In this document: positions 1-13,400 of the stretch, one piece after another
Position numbering within the stretch: position 1 is the stretch's first letter
Layout: every line of letters begins with the position of its first letter
Source: Heterotrichella gracilis
Lineage: Eukaryota; Sar; Xanthophyceae; Tribonematales; Xanthonemataceae
Assembly: GCA_032358255.1 (NCBI GenBank)
Contig: JAULBX010009658.1
Span: 45,344-109,343, forward strand
Direction: 5' to 3'
Length of the DNA: 64,000 nucleotides
Position numbers and translations under genes: made by a program
Notes under the pieces: model-generated
The model's database searches: none
The model's input: only the letters and a program-made list of their open reading frames with translations
Told to the model about the DNA's origin: nothing

Positions 1-94
1 TTGCAGTGGCTCTTTGCCAGCAACAGCGCCTCTTTGGCCTGTTGTCTTACCCATGATATAGTGTGCACCTGTCTGACTCTGCTGTGCTTTACAG

Positions 95-373
95 GCCTTT
101 GCAGATGAGTTGGGCATCCCCTTCTTGGAGACCAGTGCCAAGAATGCCACCAACGTTGAGCAAGCGTTCATGACAATGGCAGCAGAAATCAAGAACAGGT
201 GAGTGATGAGCACTAGCAGCACCCTGCTGTGAAGGGCAGGGTCGCATACCTGACACACATCGCTTGCTTCCTACAGGATGGCCGCCCAGCCGCTCGGGAA
301 GCCAGGCGGTGGGGATACTATCAAGAAGTTCGACGGCAGCAAAGTCAACACGAGCAAGTCCAGCTGCTGCTAG
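95..373 (+). CDS. RAB1: Rab1/YPT1 small GTPase, C-terminal two exons (partial)
   Basis: Seen: exon 95-198 follows an acceptor ending ACAG and encodes the fifth G-box region ([14 protein letters not shown]), then AAEIKNR. A GT-AG intron (199-276) leads to exon 277-373, which encodes the hypervariable tail and ends SSCC-stop. Known: the SAK motif contacts guanine, and the terminal CC pair is the geranylgeranylation signal of Rab proteins. The [14 protein letters not shown] stretch is characteristic of Rab1/Ypt1, which drives ER-to-Golgi vesicle traffic on membranes. The switch regions and start lie before the window. Bases 1-94 read as intron. The family call is firm; subfamily Rab1 rather than Rab8 rests on this one conserved stretch. 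Confidence 0.9.
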
Positions 374-1640
374 AACCGTTGAAGGACTCCAGTGTGCAAA
401 GCGACAACAGCCACAGCACTCAGCGATGTTCAAAGTATCCGCGTTGTGATATGTGGCTCCCATTGGTCGCGGTGGGAAAGGATCCAGACGCATTCAGTTG
501 TCAGGCCCTGAACAGGCATTGAGGAAGTTGCAATGCAACCAGCATGCTGCCAGGGTCCTGCACTCTGGTCTATACACTCTGGCAGCAGAACACGGTTTCT
601 TATGCCCCGGGGGGGTACATGACCGGCTTCCGAACAAATAGCATCTTCTCTATGAGCTATGCCACTATTGAAGTTGTTCAGAAGGACTGTCAGGGGTGGA
701 CACTCATTGCGCAGCAGCTCCAGGGGTTTGGGAGCATTGCTTTTGGCGTGCAACATCGTTGCTGCTGTATGTAACATACTTGGCCCCACCACTTACGAAG
801 AGTCTTAGTGTTGGGACAGTGGGTTGACCCAGTGTTGCTGCTCAGCAACCCAGCACTGCCAGCCAAGTGTGGAGAACGGCTTTTGAAGTGACGCTCCCCA
901 ACATCCATATCTTGCTGCCACCTTGAGGGCATGCCTGGGGCTAATAAAGAAAGGGTTTGCTGCGTCTTTTATAAAAACTTCATCTAATGCTACGGAGAGC
1001 AAACACATGGTCACCGGTCTGCAGCCCATTACAGTTTCAAAACGGCACCAATGCCGTGAACGTGGCAGTGCCACTGGGATGAACATGCCCGTGGTGCACC
1101 GTGCGTGTGCCCACTTGGACTTTCGTTCAGTGAGTCAAGACTGATCCGATACTGCCAGTAGCAAAAGCTCAATTGGTGATGTCAAACGGTTTGCAGTACA
1201 CAAATATGCTGCAGCCTTGAGCCACTTGAGGCACATATTCACCTTCATGTTGCCCAAGTCCAATAGGGAGGTTCTGCATAGGACACTGATAGCCAAAGTG
1301 TGAGTGTTGCAAGCTTAGTACATAGCCAGCAACTGGGGCTGAACAGAAAATCTTTGGTTCGCCACTGGCGGCTCTGCTCGACCCTAACAAATGGACAAGA
1401 CTGCAGCTCCAATCCCAAAAGGATTGGCAAATCCCTGAATACAATGACTACTGCACTGAACTTGCCTCTGTCCCAGTGCTGCAGATGCCACCGCCCGGCA
1501 CACAGTCCTCAAGCAAGTGTAATCCGAAGGCAGCATCTCAACTTATAAACCAGTTGCTACATTTGAACAAGGGAGGGGAGGGGCAGGTCCCAAACATCTG
1601 CCGCTCCCCCCAACGTGGGTGCAAGCATCCTCTTGGACAC
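374..1640. other. Intergenic DNA and probable Rab1 3'UTR
   Basis: No convincing coding region on either strand. A TGTAA motif, the usual green-algal polyadenylation signal, occurs near 770 and could end the Rab1 transcript. The region lies between the 3' ends of two convergent genes. Confidence 0.5.
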
Positions 1641-2421
1641 TCAGAACCTGACCCAGCACCGGTTGCACTCCCCAGCACAGTCCCCTAAGCAGTCGATGTT
1701 GTAACCAAGGACTTGCGGTTGCCTTTTGAGCGCGCCGCACAGCACGTTCCCTTTCAGCTTCCACTGGGTCTCCAGGTGCTTCACAGACACTTGCAGCTGG
1801 TCTTCAACGCTGAGGCCCACCAGCTCAGGGAACTTCTTCATCATCTTCTTCAGGTCCTCGCTGCTCACTCCTAGCGACTCGATGTATTCCACTGCGGCCA
1901 GTAACTGGTCCGCAGTCGGCACTTGCTCCACCTTTTGGTTTCGCCAGTAGCCTTGCCCACCCCACCCAAACGCTTTCCTCAGCATCTTGTCAGCCTCTAC
2001 ATCGCTGAACCCTCTGGTCGTGAGGAACTCCACTGCCTCCTGCCACTGCTGCTGATCTGCATCTGCAGAAACAAGTATGATTTACCCCTAGGCGTGCAAG
2101 TCTAGAGTGTGTGTGTGGCACCACATGCAAGCTGCACTGGGAAACCAGCAAATACATGACTTAAAACACCTTCAATGCTAATTTAGCAGCAGCCATGGGC
2201 GCAGATGCCGTCTCAAAAAGCACACTCCTGCCTAACAAGGCAAACAGCATACAGTGTAGTGCGTGTGGTTGAACTCTGGCAATGGGCGATGGGGTTGCTA
2301 CCTGAAAGCTGCTCTGGCAACGTCACAGGTGAACTCTCAGAGGCACGTAGTATCTGTTTTTGACGCGTTTTACTGGTTCTTCTGTGGCAGAACAGCCTGG
2401 GCAACCTAGATCGGTTTGGAG
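1641..2421 (-). CDS. mTERF-like protein, probably organellar (5' end unresolved)
   Basis: Two exons are supported. Exon 2062-1641 is preceded by TTTCTGCAG and joins in phase to an exon ending at 2302 (donor GTAGCA), whose likely acceptor is near 2421. The product carries a helical region with FPELVGLSVEDQLQ and LKRQPQVLGYN, which resembles the mTERF helix-repeat pattern. It ends in an unusual Cys cluster (CLGDCAGECNRCW). Known: mTERF proteins bind nucleic acid and act in chloroplast or mitochondrial gene expression. Inferred: the Arg/Ser-rich stretch upstream of 2302 may be part of a targeting peptide, but the start codon was not found; one or more 5' exons may lie at 2422-2920. Identification is by motif only. 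Confidence 0.6.
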
Positions 2422-3169
2422 CTGGCAAGGTGAGGGCCACATGCCACTTGCAATTGTGGCTGAGAGGGTGCATGCCGTGCAACTGTGTCCGCGGATACAG
2501 ATGGTGAAGGAGAAATTGTGTGGTCAGTGCACGGCGTTCTCACGGTTGCAGGTTATCAACAGCCAGTTGGGCGATGGAACCAAAACTAATGCATGCATGC
2601 AGAGTCAAGGGAAGAAACCATGTGCTAGCGGGGATGAAATCCACGCGCCCGCGCGCGCCAAACTGGAGACGTTTGGAAGAAGCAAGCCGTACATCAAGAA
2701 AGAAAGCTTGTTGTTGGATATATTGCTGCTGTGACGTGCTTGGACACCAAGAGATGCGCTCACAGCCGTTGACAATCATTGGCATGTCCAAGATGGCTCG
2801 CCGCTCGCCTGTAGTGACACTGCGGGGGCTTTGAAGCGAGGACAAGGAGACTTCCGCTGTATACAAGCCTGGTGAGTGTGTTATCTCTGCCACCGTGACT
2901 GCGAGCAGAGCGTTCAACCCACGAGTGCGAAGCTAGCACTGCCCGTACGCATGCCGCTTGCTTTTTAAAGGTGTTCACCCTATGCACCCACTGTCGTGCG
3001 ACGGTACAGCCACCTCCAATCGGTGCCGTTCACAACCGCACCCTACTTTGCATAGTTATGCTTGCGTATATCGCCCGCGTATCCAAAGTGTCCTGTCTGA
3101 TGTCGTTCAAGCTTCCTGACAGTCATCATGACCCTTGGGTGCAGGAAGCGGTTCACTGACTCCTTGACG
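2422..3169. other. Divergent promoter/5' exon region
   Basis: Separates the minus-strand mTERF-like gene from the plus-strand SR/RGG gene. It probably holds the missing first exon of the former and the promoters of both. No ORF here could be tied to either gene by phase. Confidence 0.4.
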
Positions 3170-6100
3170 ATGGCGTCCATCCACCTCGGAGGCGCTAGGA
3201 GCACTCCTCTACCACGGCTTATCCTACCCAGGTACACGGAGGAGGACACCGTGGCCATCTTCCTCAAGTACCTGGACGTGAAAGGGCTCCACTTGACCAA
3301 GTCCATCCTAGTCAAGGAGGCCCACAAGAAAGGGGTCGCGACGCTGGCCGCTGACCTTGCATATGTGGGCGAGGTAAGCTTACAGCGTCACACTGTGTGG
3401 CAATCTGTTAGCTGGGTTGTAGCGACTCTGGGCAGACTGCTTCTGGCTCGAAGGCCATGAGCAACATCAGCCTGAGGGAACAAAACCCGGCAGTGGCAGG
3501 ACCCAATGGTATCCTTTGCCCTTGTAGACTGCAAAGGGTGCATACGTAATAAACTATGGGTATTTTGTGCTGTTCAGATCCCTTTGGTGCTGCAGGAGGA
3601 GCTGCACCAGCACCTGGCCGCCTGCTTGGCCCAGCTGAATGTGGCTCAACAGGACTGCAACGCCCTTCCAGTGCTGGTCGAGTACAACGAGACTCCAGTC
3701 CTGCACCGCACCGACTCAGCTAGGAACATCCCCCCTCGCCCTTTCAGCGCAGCCCTGCAGCCCTTGAAGGGGACAGTGGCAGGCCAGCAGGTGGAGGCAG
3801 ACAACAGGAGGGTCTCTGGCAGAGGCGGGGGTGCGGATGGGTTGCCCGAAACCCCTGCCGGCAGGCCTGGTGAGAGGCGGGCAGCTGCAGGGTATGCCTC
3901 TACCAACCCTCGTGAGCTTCAAACCAGTGGTGACACACCTGTGGAAGAGCAGCAAGTGAGGCAGGCAGCACACAATGGTGGGGCAGCGCACGAAGGGAGT
4001 GCACAGAAGGCTGAACCCCAGAGGCGGAACAGGTGGGACAAGCTCTCAGCTGAGCCTGTGGCAGCAGATGACCAGCCAAGGTGGGAGCCCAAGACCAAGC
4101 TTTCCAGCGGTCTGAGGTCCCATGGCACGCAGGACAACGAACACTCTCCCGGTTTGTCTGACATGTTTGAACTTGACAAGCAGCCTGAGCCCAGGCCTGT
4201 GCCCACTGAACAGCCGCGCCACAAGACCAAGTACCTGGATGGAACCCTGTCGGAGGTTCTGGAGGAGATGGATGATGTGACACAGAGCTGTGTGGTCACC
4301 CAAGGCGAGCAGCAGACAGCCAGGCAGCAAAGCAGCTCCTCCGGCAAGGCTGGAGGTCGAGGGGAGGGCCTGAGGCAGTGCAGCACCACGCCTGAGAAGT
4401 TTCTGGAGCCGACACAGAGGCAGCAGGAGGGGACTGCAGTCGAAAGGTATGGACACAGGGGTCTCTCACAGGGGCCCCTGTAGCCCCTGCTAGCATGATA
4501 CATCCAACAGTGGATCCTGACTTACCTGGCATGCAGCGTGATGTACTGCTTCACCAACTCATTTTAGTGTCAGTCGTGTGGAACTCTGTTCTGCTATCAT
4601 GGCAGATCTGTGGATGATTGTCAATGCAGCAAATTGTTGGGCGTGTGTCCAGCAAACCAACTGACGAGCGCATTCCTGTTTGGTTTTTGCAGGCACGGTG
4701 GTACAGGGTCTAAGGACAAGCCTGCAGGCAACGCCAGCAACGAGCAAGTTCCTGCAGACTCTGAGGATGCCAAAGTGGATGCCCTTCAAGCCCATGCCGC
4801 CACCAAAGAAGGCCTGGCTGCAGCTGGGAATCCCTCCTGGAGAGGCAGGTCCACTTCAGGCAGGGCATCCGAGCCAAGGAGGAGTGCCAGCCCAGCATCT
4901 TCAAGGTCAACCAGCCTCAGCCCCAGGTGACAATGCATGTCCTTGCTGGCAACAATATGCTGTTTTTCTGTGTCTCACAAAGGGTAGCAATAACCTCCAC
5001 CTCACAACTGTGCCCCACTATAGCTCGGATTTTGAGTCAATCGGTCAACCACCTGGCTGATTTTTTGCAGTTATGTTGACTAAGCAGCTTAAAACCAATT
5101 GCCAACTGCATAGCATCTGTACATGTGCATCCACTACCTATGAGCCAGTGGCCGCCTCATTGTTCCCCTGTACCCGTTGCCATCCCACTGCAGGCGCTCC
5201 TCCAGGTCCCGCTCCCCCGCCAGCAGCAGCACCACCTCCTCCCGCAGCCTGTCCAAGCGCAGGCAGCGCTCCCGCAGCCGCGCGCGCAGCTCCAAGAAAC
5301 GCACCAGGAGCGGCAGCAGCAGCAAGCGGGGCAGCTCCAGCGACGGCGGCAGCAGCGGTGGCAAGGCGGCGCGAAGGAGGGGGGTGGCAAAGGCAAGGTC
5401 TGCCAGCCCAAGCATGAGCAGGTGGGTCCCTCTGACTGGGCTGGATGCCTGTGTAAGGGACATTGTTTGTGTTAATTATTTTTGGGGTTTTTTATGCCGC
5501 TAATGCGATCCACGGGGTTTCAAATGGCTTGCAGATCTCACATGTACATACATGAGCAGGGTGTTGCCTTGCTGTCAAGTGATCCATTTGTACATGCCTG
5601 CCTGCGCTTTCATACGATGGTGTTTCCCGTCGCATCCCTGTGACCAGCGCAGAAAAGCACAGCCTTGTCCCTGAAAACCAAAATTGCAGCTCTATGCGCC
5701 GTGTGTATTGGTCGTCAACTCCCCTGTTCTGTGTTGGCAGGGGCCGCCACAGCAGCCTGGGCGCAGCTCGCTCTAAGCACGCACGCAGCGCCAGCACTGG
5801 TGGCCGCCCAGGGAGGAGCAGCAGCAGGAGCAGCTCACCTGGCAGGATCAGGTATTTACTAAAATAAGTTACCATTGCCAATTAAAATCAGTAATATTGT
5901 AATAAATGGAGAAAAATCCATACACATGAAACTTGCGCAGCTGAAGTGGACTTGTACTGTTGCAACCTAGAGTGATGCGCTGCCACATCTGGCATGGTAT
6001 AGACGCTATGGGCAAAGTTGGGGCATGGTTTTGAGTGCATCTCACCTGTCTATCTGCCAGGTTGTTAGCCCTTGTTGCGCTCATTGCTGCTTCATCACAA

Positions 6101-9100
6101 TGCATTGGCGGTGAGTGCCATGTGTTCAAGCCTATCCCAACTGCTGAATGAACAAGGATCTAAGTTGAAATGAGGCATCCCAGCAATTGCATACGTGGCC
6201 AGAGTTGGAAAGAGAAAAGCACTAATCACTTTGCTGATGGTTTACTTACTTCTCTTCAAAGCCTTATCCTCTCATCTGTGCCTCAGGGCCCTCCGCCGCA
6301 GCCCCGAGCGCCGCCCCCGTGCCCGTGGCAGCCGCTCGCTGAGCAGGGAAAGGGAGAGGGAGCGCCGCTTCAGCCCCAACAGGCGGGACAGGCCCGGTGA
6401 CCGACAGGGCTTCAGGGGACAGGATGGGCCAGGCGGGAGGTTCCCAGGGCCCAGGCAGTGGGATGGGCGTGGTCCGCCCGGCGCCATGCGGGGTCGGGGC
6501 CCGGGGAGGCACGGCCCAGGCTACCGGGATTTCAGAAATGGCCCGCCCGGTCCCATGGGTCACCGCCCCATGGGGCCGCCGATGCCGCGCCCCCCGCCAG
6601 GGAACCCGCCGGGGTTCATGCCTGGGCGGGGTGGGGGACCCCACATGGGGCGGGGTGGGCGGTGGATTACTGGGCATTTGATGCGCCCGCAGTACAATGG
6701 ACCATGTGGGCCGCCGCGTCCACCTCCCGGTGACCCCCCCCCACCCAAGCCGGAGGATGACAGGTGGCAGCTGGCAGATGGCAGCCCTGTGAAAGGGACT
6801 CACAAGGGGGGGAGCAACAACGAGGATGCCCAGGGCAACGGGGAGCAGCAGGACACACCGCAGCAGTCCCCTCGTGGAGGTCGGGGTGGGTCGGGGAACG
6901 TGCAGCGGGGTGGGGATAAGATTGCAGGGCAAGGCAGCGGTGCAGGGGTTGTGCAGCAAGCTAACCAGGATGGGCGCACACCTGGCGGTCACCACAACCA
7001 GCAGGCAAAGGTGTGACGCTGTAGAGCCTATTTCGGGGTATTGTGGCACTGTCATCAGTCATGACCACATGTTTACGTTCAGCGCGTGGGTTTGCGCGCC
7101 TGATTTGTACTTGCACACCTTGAAAACATGAGCAGGTCTTCAGCATTTATTCTTGTAGCAAGAATAGCGTGCCATAGCAACAGCTGTTGAGCAATGCTTG
7201 CCAACATTTTGGGGATCAGTGTCAGTCTGTATTCTTACCAATTGTTTCGTGTGCAGGATGGGTCCGGTGCTCCTGATCGTGGCCAAGGGAGGCATCACAG
7301 CCATCCAATTGAAAATGGTCTGCATCCACCGGGAGAAAGTAATGGGCGCACTGCTGACGATGGTGCCAAGGCCAAAAAGTATGCCATCATGAATTGCATA
7401 CATTTTGTACATGCATTGCAACATCTGAACAACTGCGTTTGCCATGTTATGTTGCTTGCAGGGTTACTGTGGAGTACACATGTGGCCCACCATCTTCAAT
7501 ATCCTACCTCACTAACCAGCAAGCTTGCATCAACATGCAATGTGCTCATAAGCTAGCTGCAATTCTGTTACAGCTCCTCCCACAGTCCCACAGTGACTGT
7601 ATATTATCCGCCATCTCCAGCAATGCAATTCACAATTCACTTCCTGTTTGCAATGTACGGTTGACAGCACAGATCATGGCTTTGAAACTGTGGTTCATCT
7701 CTGCAGCAATCAACAATAAGCAGGCAAATCATTCAAACCCATCCAACTAGTACATGTATGCATGCAGTCAGTGCCGCATGTCCAGGTTTTATATGATCTT
7801 CTTTGGCAATATCAAGGATCATAATCCTTGAAACCTTGACATTATGCACTAAATTTCGTACACTATCAACATGCCATCCATTGGACATCAGAATGATCCA
7901 GACAATCAACCCACTATTCCATGTGGATTACCACGCATGCATCAGACTCGTTCATATATTTCAAATGGTAGTCCCCAGAATGGCAATAGCAACTGTCTTA
8001 TCAATATCTTTGTTCTGTGAACCGTTCTTGTATTGGAGGTAAGTGGTGATGAGATTTCGCAGGTGTGATGGTTTGCATATTGCCAGCCGCATTGCATGGT
8101 GCCTGCAATTTATAACAGCTGCTGACTTCTGGATATAATGATTTGCCTGCAGAGGCAATCTTTCACAATGAGCATATGGATCGACCATTGGTGCACACCA
8201 GCTGATGCCATGAACTGACAGCCATGTGGAACCGTGTGTGCAGGGCGCTGGTGTTTACCACCCATGATGGTTTCAGCCCTGCAAGGCATCACAATCCAGG
8301 TGGAGCCCTCCAGCATCATGCCAATGTTGCAGGTGAGTTGAACATAAGATTCATTTCCTGAGAGCACCTGTGGCCACATATTAGGACCTGTGCTGCAGTG
8401 TCATGGCAGCCCTATATGATTGAAGCTGCATGCCAAACTGCAATGCAAGGGATAACCCAAAACACATGGTGTATTTGTCCTGACCCACATTTCACCTGTG
8501 CCACAGGACCAGGCCAGGCACAGCAGGGAGCCTCACCTGCCAAGCAAATCCACCCTCCCTTCCGGTCCAGCCCCTTGAAGGCGCAGCCGGACCCATTCAC
8601 CCAGGCTGCACAGCAGATTGGACAAGGCAACGCCAACGGCCACGCGGTCCACCACCACCGCGCTACCAACTCTGGCGGAGAGAGCTCAGCCTCCCATGAC
8701 CATGGCCACAAGCGCACTGCCCACACCCAGCGCAGGGTTAGCATCAGGCCCCAGCACCCTGCTGATGAATCCTGTGGTGCAAGTGCAGCCAATGGGGATG
8801 TGATGGATGGCGATGGGGCTGCTGTGACTGGCAGGAGGGCAGAGCGCAAGCCGATCGTGTTCCTGCCACAGCCCAAAACAGATGGCGATGGTGGGAACCC
8901 CACCAACCAGACTGTGCCGCAGAAGAAGGCACCTGTCGCTCAGAGGCTTGGAGGGCGTGGGAACAGGTACTTACCATGTACAAAACCGTGTTACATGCCA
9001 AGCACCGGCTCTTACACTGTCATTGCGGTGGAGTAAAAAGTATACAGTAAATTCATTGGTTCCCAAAAACATCCGGCATTCCCATGGCATATTTAGTTTC

Positions 9101-9496
9101 AAATTTGTTATATCACTTTGTCTAATAACAATGGTAACTAATCTCTGTGTAGAGCAAAATAAAGAACAAAATCATGCTTTTTTTTGGCATTTTCACGCTG
9201 CGTGCTCCCGGTGCAGGACTGATGAGCACCCAGAGCAGCCAAATGGCAATGCAGCCAACGGTGCTTCGCAGCCCTTGCGCCAAGGCTCAGGCCCTGGGAA
9301 TCTTCATGGGGATGGCACTGGCAATGGGCACCACCCACAGGAGCGGCGCATCATCAGCAGGCAGGGGAGCGGTGCGCAGGCGCAGAAGGGGTACGGTCAG
9401 AACAACAACAACCATGGCGGGGCCAACAACCACCACAACAACAACAACTCTGGTCAGCCTGCATGGAAGAAGCGCAGGTTTGAGGAGCGCACCTGA
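3170..9496 (+). CDS. Ser/Arg- and Gly/Arg-rich disordered protein with LisH-like N-terminus
   Basis: Ten exons join in phase: 3170-3373, 3578-4446, 4693-4926, 5194-5421, 5741-5851, 6287-7010, 7257-7378, 8244-8332, 8507-8966, 9217-9496; about 1,106 residues. Residues ~20-55 (TVAIFLKYLDVKGLHLTKS) look like a LisH dimerisation motif. The rest is low complexity: Gln/Glu/Arg-rich (70-360), RS-rich (360-550), RGG/PPG-rich (550-790), then His/Asn/Gly-rich with poly-Asn runs before a basic end (KKRRFEERT). Inferred: a nuclear RNA-associated scaffold, because RS and RGG tracts occur in splicing and mRNP proteins. No RRM or other catalytic or binding fold is visible. The start is uncertain: an acceptor-like CCTACCCAG at ~3229 could shift it. 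Five of the nine introns are phase 2, a bias typical of repeated low-complexity exons. Confidence 0.72.
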
Positions 9497-10454
9497 GTGT
9501 AAGATGATTGTTAGTGGGGTTGGTGTCTAGGCTGAATGTGTTGCAGCAAGCCAAAGTGCTGGCGTCATGAGAACTCCGGAAAGGGTCCATGCCTGGTGAT
9601 GTCACAGCTTGCACTACTGGTGCGTAATCAGGTCAGGCTAATCTCTGACAACTTGACTTGTAGTGTATGTTTGTTAAACATATATCGTTCTGTGTTAGAA
9701 ATAGATTTCCCTGTATCGATATGTGCAGTGTGTCGTGCATAATACAGCTGTGTTTTGATTTTCCCGTGCAGTTGTTTATTGGTGTGCCTTGCAGTTGCAT
9801 ATTGGTTTGCCCTTCCTAGGCAGCAGTTTGAATGGAAATGCTGTAAGACACCAAAATTGATACATTGTTGCTGTAACTTGTGGAAACTTTAATATGTTAA
9901 TCTTGGTGGCAAAAAGTAAGCCAATTAAGAAATCCCTAAGGCTTGGCAAAGTATTGCACACAACGGGCAGCATCTGGCGTCTTGACCTGCATTTGTACCT
10001 GTACCTGATAGTGCGACGGAAGGAACTGGCTCACCAGAAAGATGCCTGGACACTGACATGCAAAATAGGACTATGCCACCACTGGTCAGTGCAATTTCCT
10101 CTGAAGCAGGGCGAGGCAAAACCCTGTTGGGAGCTCTGCCCGGGATCATACTCGCAGAAAACTGAAATCGGAAAAGAGCGGAAACAAGGCGCAGTCACGA
10201 AAACAGCTTTCGTTTCGCATAACAGCACTGACATCGGTGTGTAAGGCAGGTTAATCCACTGGCAAGGTTGCACTGCTTGTTGTGAGAAGTCAGTTCTCAG
10301 CAAGTTTATTCTCTCGTGTTGCTGTTGTGAAGTGCACTTCCCAGTGGCCTCACTTTTATTTCACTTAGCCACACCGTTGGTTCTATCGTGTATCATCGCC
10401 TCTGATCAACGCAGCTTTGTATTCCAACCTTGATACCGTTCGCCTGGTCCCACC
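9497..10454. other. Intergenic: 3'UTR of SR/RGG gene and SNW1 promoter
   Basis: AT-richer than the flanking exons, with no supported gene. It must contain the 3' end of the upstream gene and the 5'UTR of SNW1. The SNW1 ATG sits in a CCACCATGTCG context. Confidence 0.45.
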
Positions 10455-13400
10455 ATGTCGACCCTCTTGGGCTCCCTGCCCGCCCCCACGCGGGATTACA
10501 GCAAGCCCGTGGGGCACGGCCCAGCAGTGCCATCCTATGCACCTGGGAGCAGGATTGTTAAGGAGCCCCCTCCATATGGGCAGCGGGCAGCGTTCAAGCC
10601 TAGGAAACCGGAAGACTTCGGTGATGGAGGTGCCTTCCCCGAGATACACATTGCTCAGTTTCCCCTGGATATGGGGAGGCCAGACAAGAAGGCTGGGGCT
10701 GCACTGGGGAAGGGCTCTCAAACGCTTGCACTCACCACAAACGCGGAGGGCGACGTCAACTATGATGCCATCCTCAAGCAGGGGAAGAACGCGCAGAGAA
10801 TCATCGCATCGGACCACAATGCCCTGGTGCCAAAGATTGACAAACTGAAAGAGGTGAGCTGCAACACACCATTTGCCCAAAGTGGCAGGCACCATCATAT
10901 TGAATAAAACTGCTCTTGCTTCTGCTAGCATTGTCCATGTTCATGCACTGGTATCCTGTCATGCAACTGCTGATGGGTTGCATGCATGGTGCTGCAGACT
11001 TTGGAGCGGCCTGATGAGGACGAGATTATGGAGACCACCAAAGAAACAGACAAGGCACTGCAGGCCATCGTGTCCGGCAAGGTGGCGGCAGACCAGCCCA
11101 AGACCTTGCCCACGCAGCCGGGGGCGCCCACGTACATCAAATACACGCCCTCCCAGCAGGGGCCTCAGGTGCGATGACACCCCCCTCAGCTGCCCAGCCA
11201 GCAAGGCCGCACCTTGTGTTGCAACTTGATGCATAGTTGCCAGCTCCTAACCATACCATGGCTCAAGAACCCGCGCTGCTCAACTCTTGCTGGGGGGAGG
11301 GGGGGTGCAAGCACTGAAAATAGGGTGATGCACTGCATGAGACAACATGGCAGGTCTGTTCAAGCTCTTAACGAACATGTCTGCACTGCTGGAATTGCAC
11401 GTTGCTAAATAGCCGGTTGCATGCAGTACAACTCTGGCGCGCCCTACCGCGTGATCAAGATGCAAGACATGCCTGTGGACCCCATGGAGCCGCCAAAGTT
11501 CCGGCATAAGAAGGTGCCTCGGGGCCCTGGGTCCCCGCCTGTGCCCGTCATGCACTCCCCGCCTCGCCCAGTCAGCGTGAGGGACCAGCAGGACTGGAAG
11601 ATACCCCCTTGCATATCCAACTGGAAGAACCCCAAGGTAGGGTGAAGGGAGTGCACTGGTGGGATGCATGCCCCCACTGGACAGGAATGGCACTGCACGT
11701 CAGGGCTGCGGGTGAGATCAGTTGGGGTTAATCCAGCATTCAGCTGTGTATCAGTGTCGCGCATTGTGGTGCATCGAAGCTGCCACCGTCTGGGACAAAG
11801 GCGCAGTCAAGTCACCTGCTAGCTGCGCATGCAACGTCTGCTGCTGCGCCCCATCCCCCTCTACCATTCCCCGCCCTTTCGTCCCAAACGTACTTCCACA
11901 CGGGCTCCTCACCCACCACCCTCCCCTCCCGCCCCCACGCAGGGCTACACCATCCCCCTGGACAAGCGCCTGGCAGCCGACGGGCGCGGCCTACAGGAGA
12001 CCGCCATCAACGACAATTTTGCCAAGCTGAGCGAGGCCATGTACATCGCCGAGAGCAAGGCGCGCGAGGCGGTGGAGACGCGCTCCAAGATCCAGCGGGA
12101 GCTGCTGGCCAAGGAGAAGGCCAAGAAGGAGCTGGAGCTGCGGGAGCTGGCCATGAAGGCGCGCATGGACCGCGTCGGCGGCGCCGTCCCGACGGCGGCG
12201 AGGGCCGAGCCGATAGGCGGGCTGCCGCCGCCGCCGCCGCCGGTGGGGGGTGGCGGCGTGGCCATGGCCGCGCAGGAGTACGACGCGGGTGAGGGGGTGG
12301 GGATCATGGTGCCTGCATGGGGTTGGTGTGTCAAATGGGACGATGATGCACATGTTGGTGGGGTGGGGGTTTGAGTGCTCATGCGGCGTGGTGGTGCGCG
12401 CCGCCTGTCAATTAAACATGTTGCCCTGCCGAACAAATATACACCATGCGCATGGTGGCATTGCCCACAACACCTGCCTGTTCCCGCACCTACATGCCAC
12501 TCCCACTGCATGCCACAACATCCAAACCCTAAACCCCAAACCCTTGCTCCGCAGCCCCGGGCCGCGACAGCTACAAGGAGCGTGACGAGCGCGAGAGCCG
12601 CGAGGAGCGTGAGGAGCGCAAGCGGCGTGAGGACATACGCGAGGACCGGCGCAAGGAGCGGGAGCGGGAGCGGCGGCTGGATGCCAAGGAGGCGCACGGG
12701 GTCAAGAAGGTCAGTGCACCCACTGGCCGCATTTCCTGCTCAATAATTGCCATAATTTTGAAGTGATTGCCATAATTCGGAAGTGATTGCCATGTGAGTT
12801 GGAAGTGATTGTCCAATAATGATTACCACACCATACCATGGTACATAAGAATCAGACCTGCATCTGCCCTGTCCACCCTGGCTGAGTATATCTTCTGAGA
12901 TAGGTTCAGAGTCTGGGATAAGTGGTATCACTCCACTGACTCGACCCTTGGCCCGCAGAGCAAGACGACGCGCGACCGCGAGCGCGACATCTCCGAGAAG
13001 GTGGCCCTGGGCCAGGCCTACGTGCCGCAGGGCGAGGTCATGTACGACCAGCGCCTGTTCAACCAGGAGCAGGGCGTGGCCTCGGGCTTTGCCAACGACG
13101 ACACCTACAACCTCTACGATAAGCCGCTGTTTGCGGACCGGGGCAGCCAGCTGTACCAGCCCAAGGCGGGTGCGGGGGTGGACGAGCTTGGGGACGCTGT
13201 GGAGGAGGGCGGCGGCCGCAGCTTCAAGCCCGACAAGGGCTTCAAGGGGGTGGACTACAGCGCAAAGTACGGGGAGGGGTCGGGGGTGCATGTGCTTGAA
13301 CGCATGGCTTGTGTTGCTCCTTGCATGCATGCCTGGGTCAGGGGGGCACTCCATTTGACTGAGTTGGCTGTGGCGGGCGCCAGCTCCTGGTTAAGCATTT

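Noticed and set aside
6264-7055. Long minus-strand open frame opposite the RGG exon
   Set aside because: It is the complement of GC-rich repetitive coding sequence; composition is an artefact and no minus-strand splice pattern fits.
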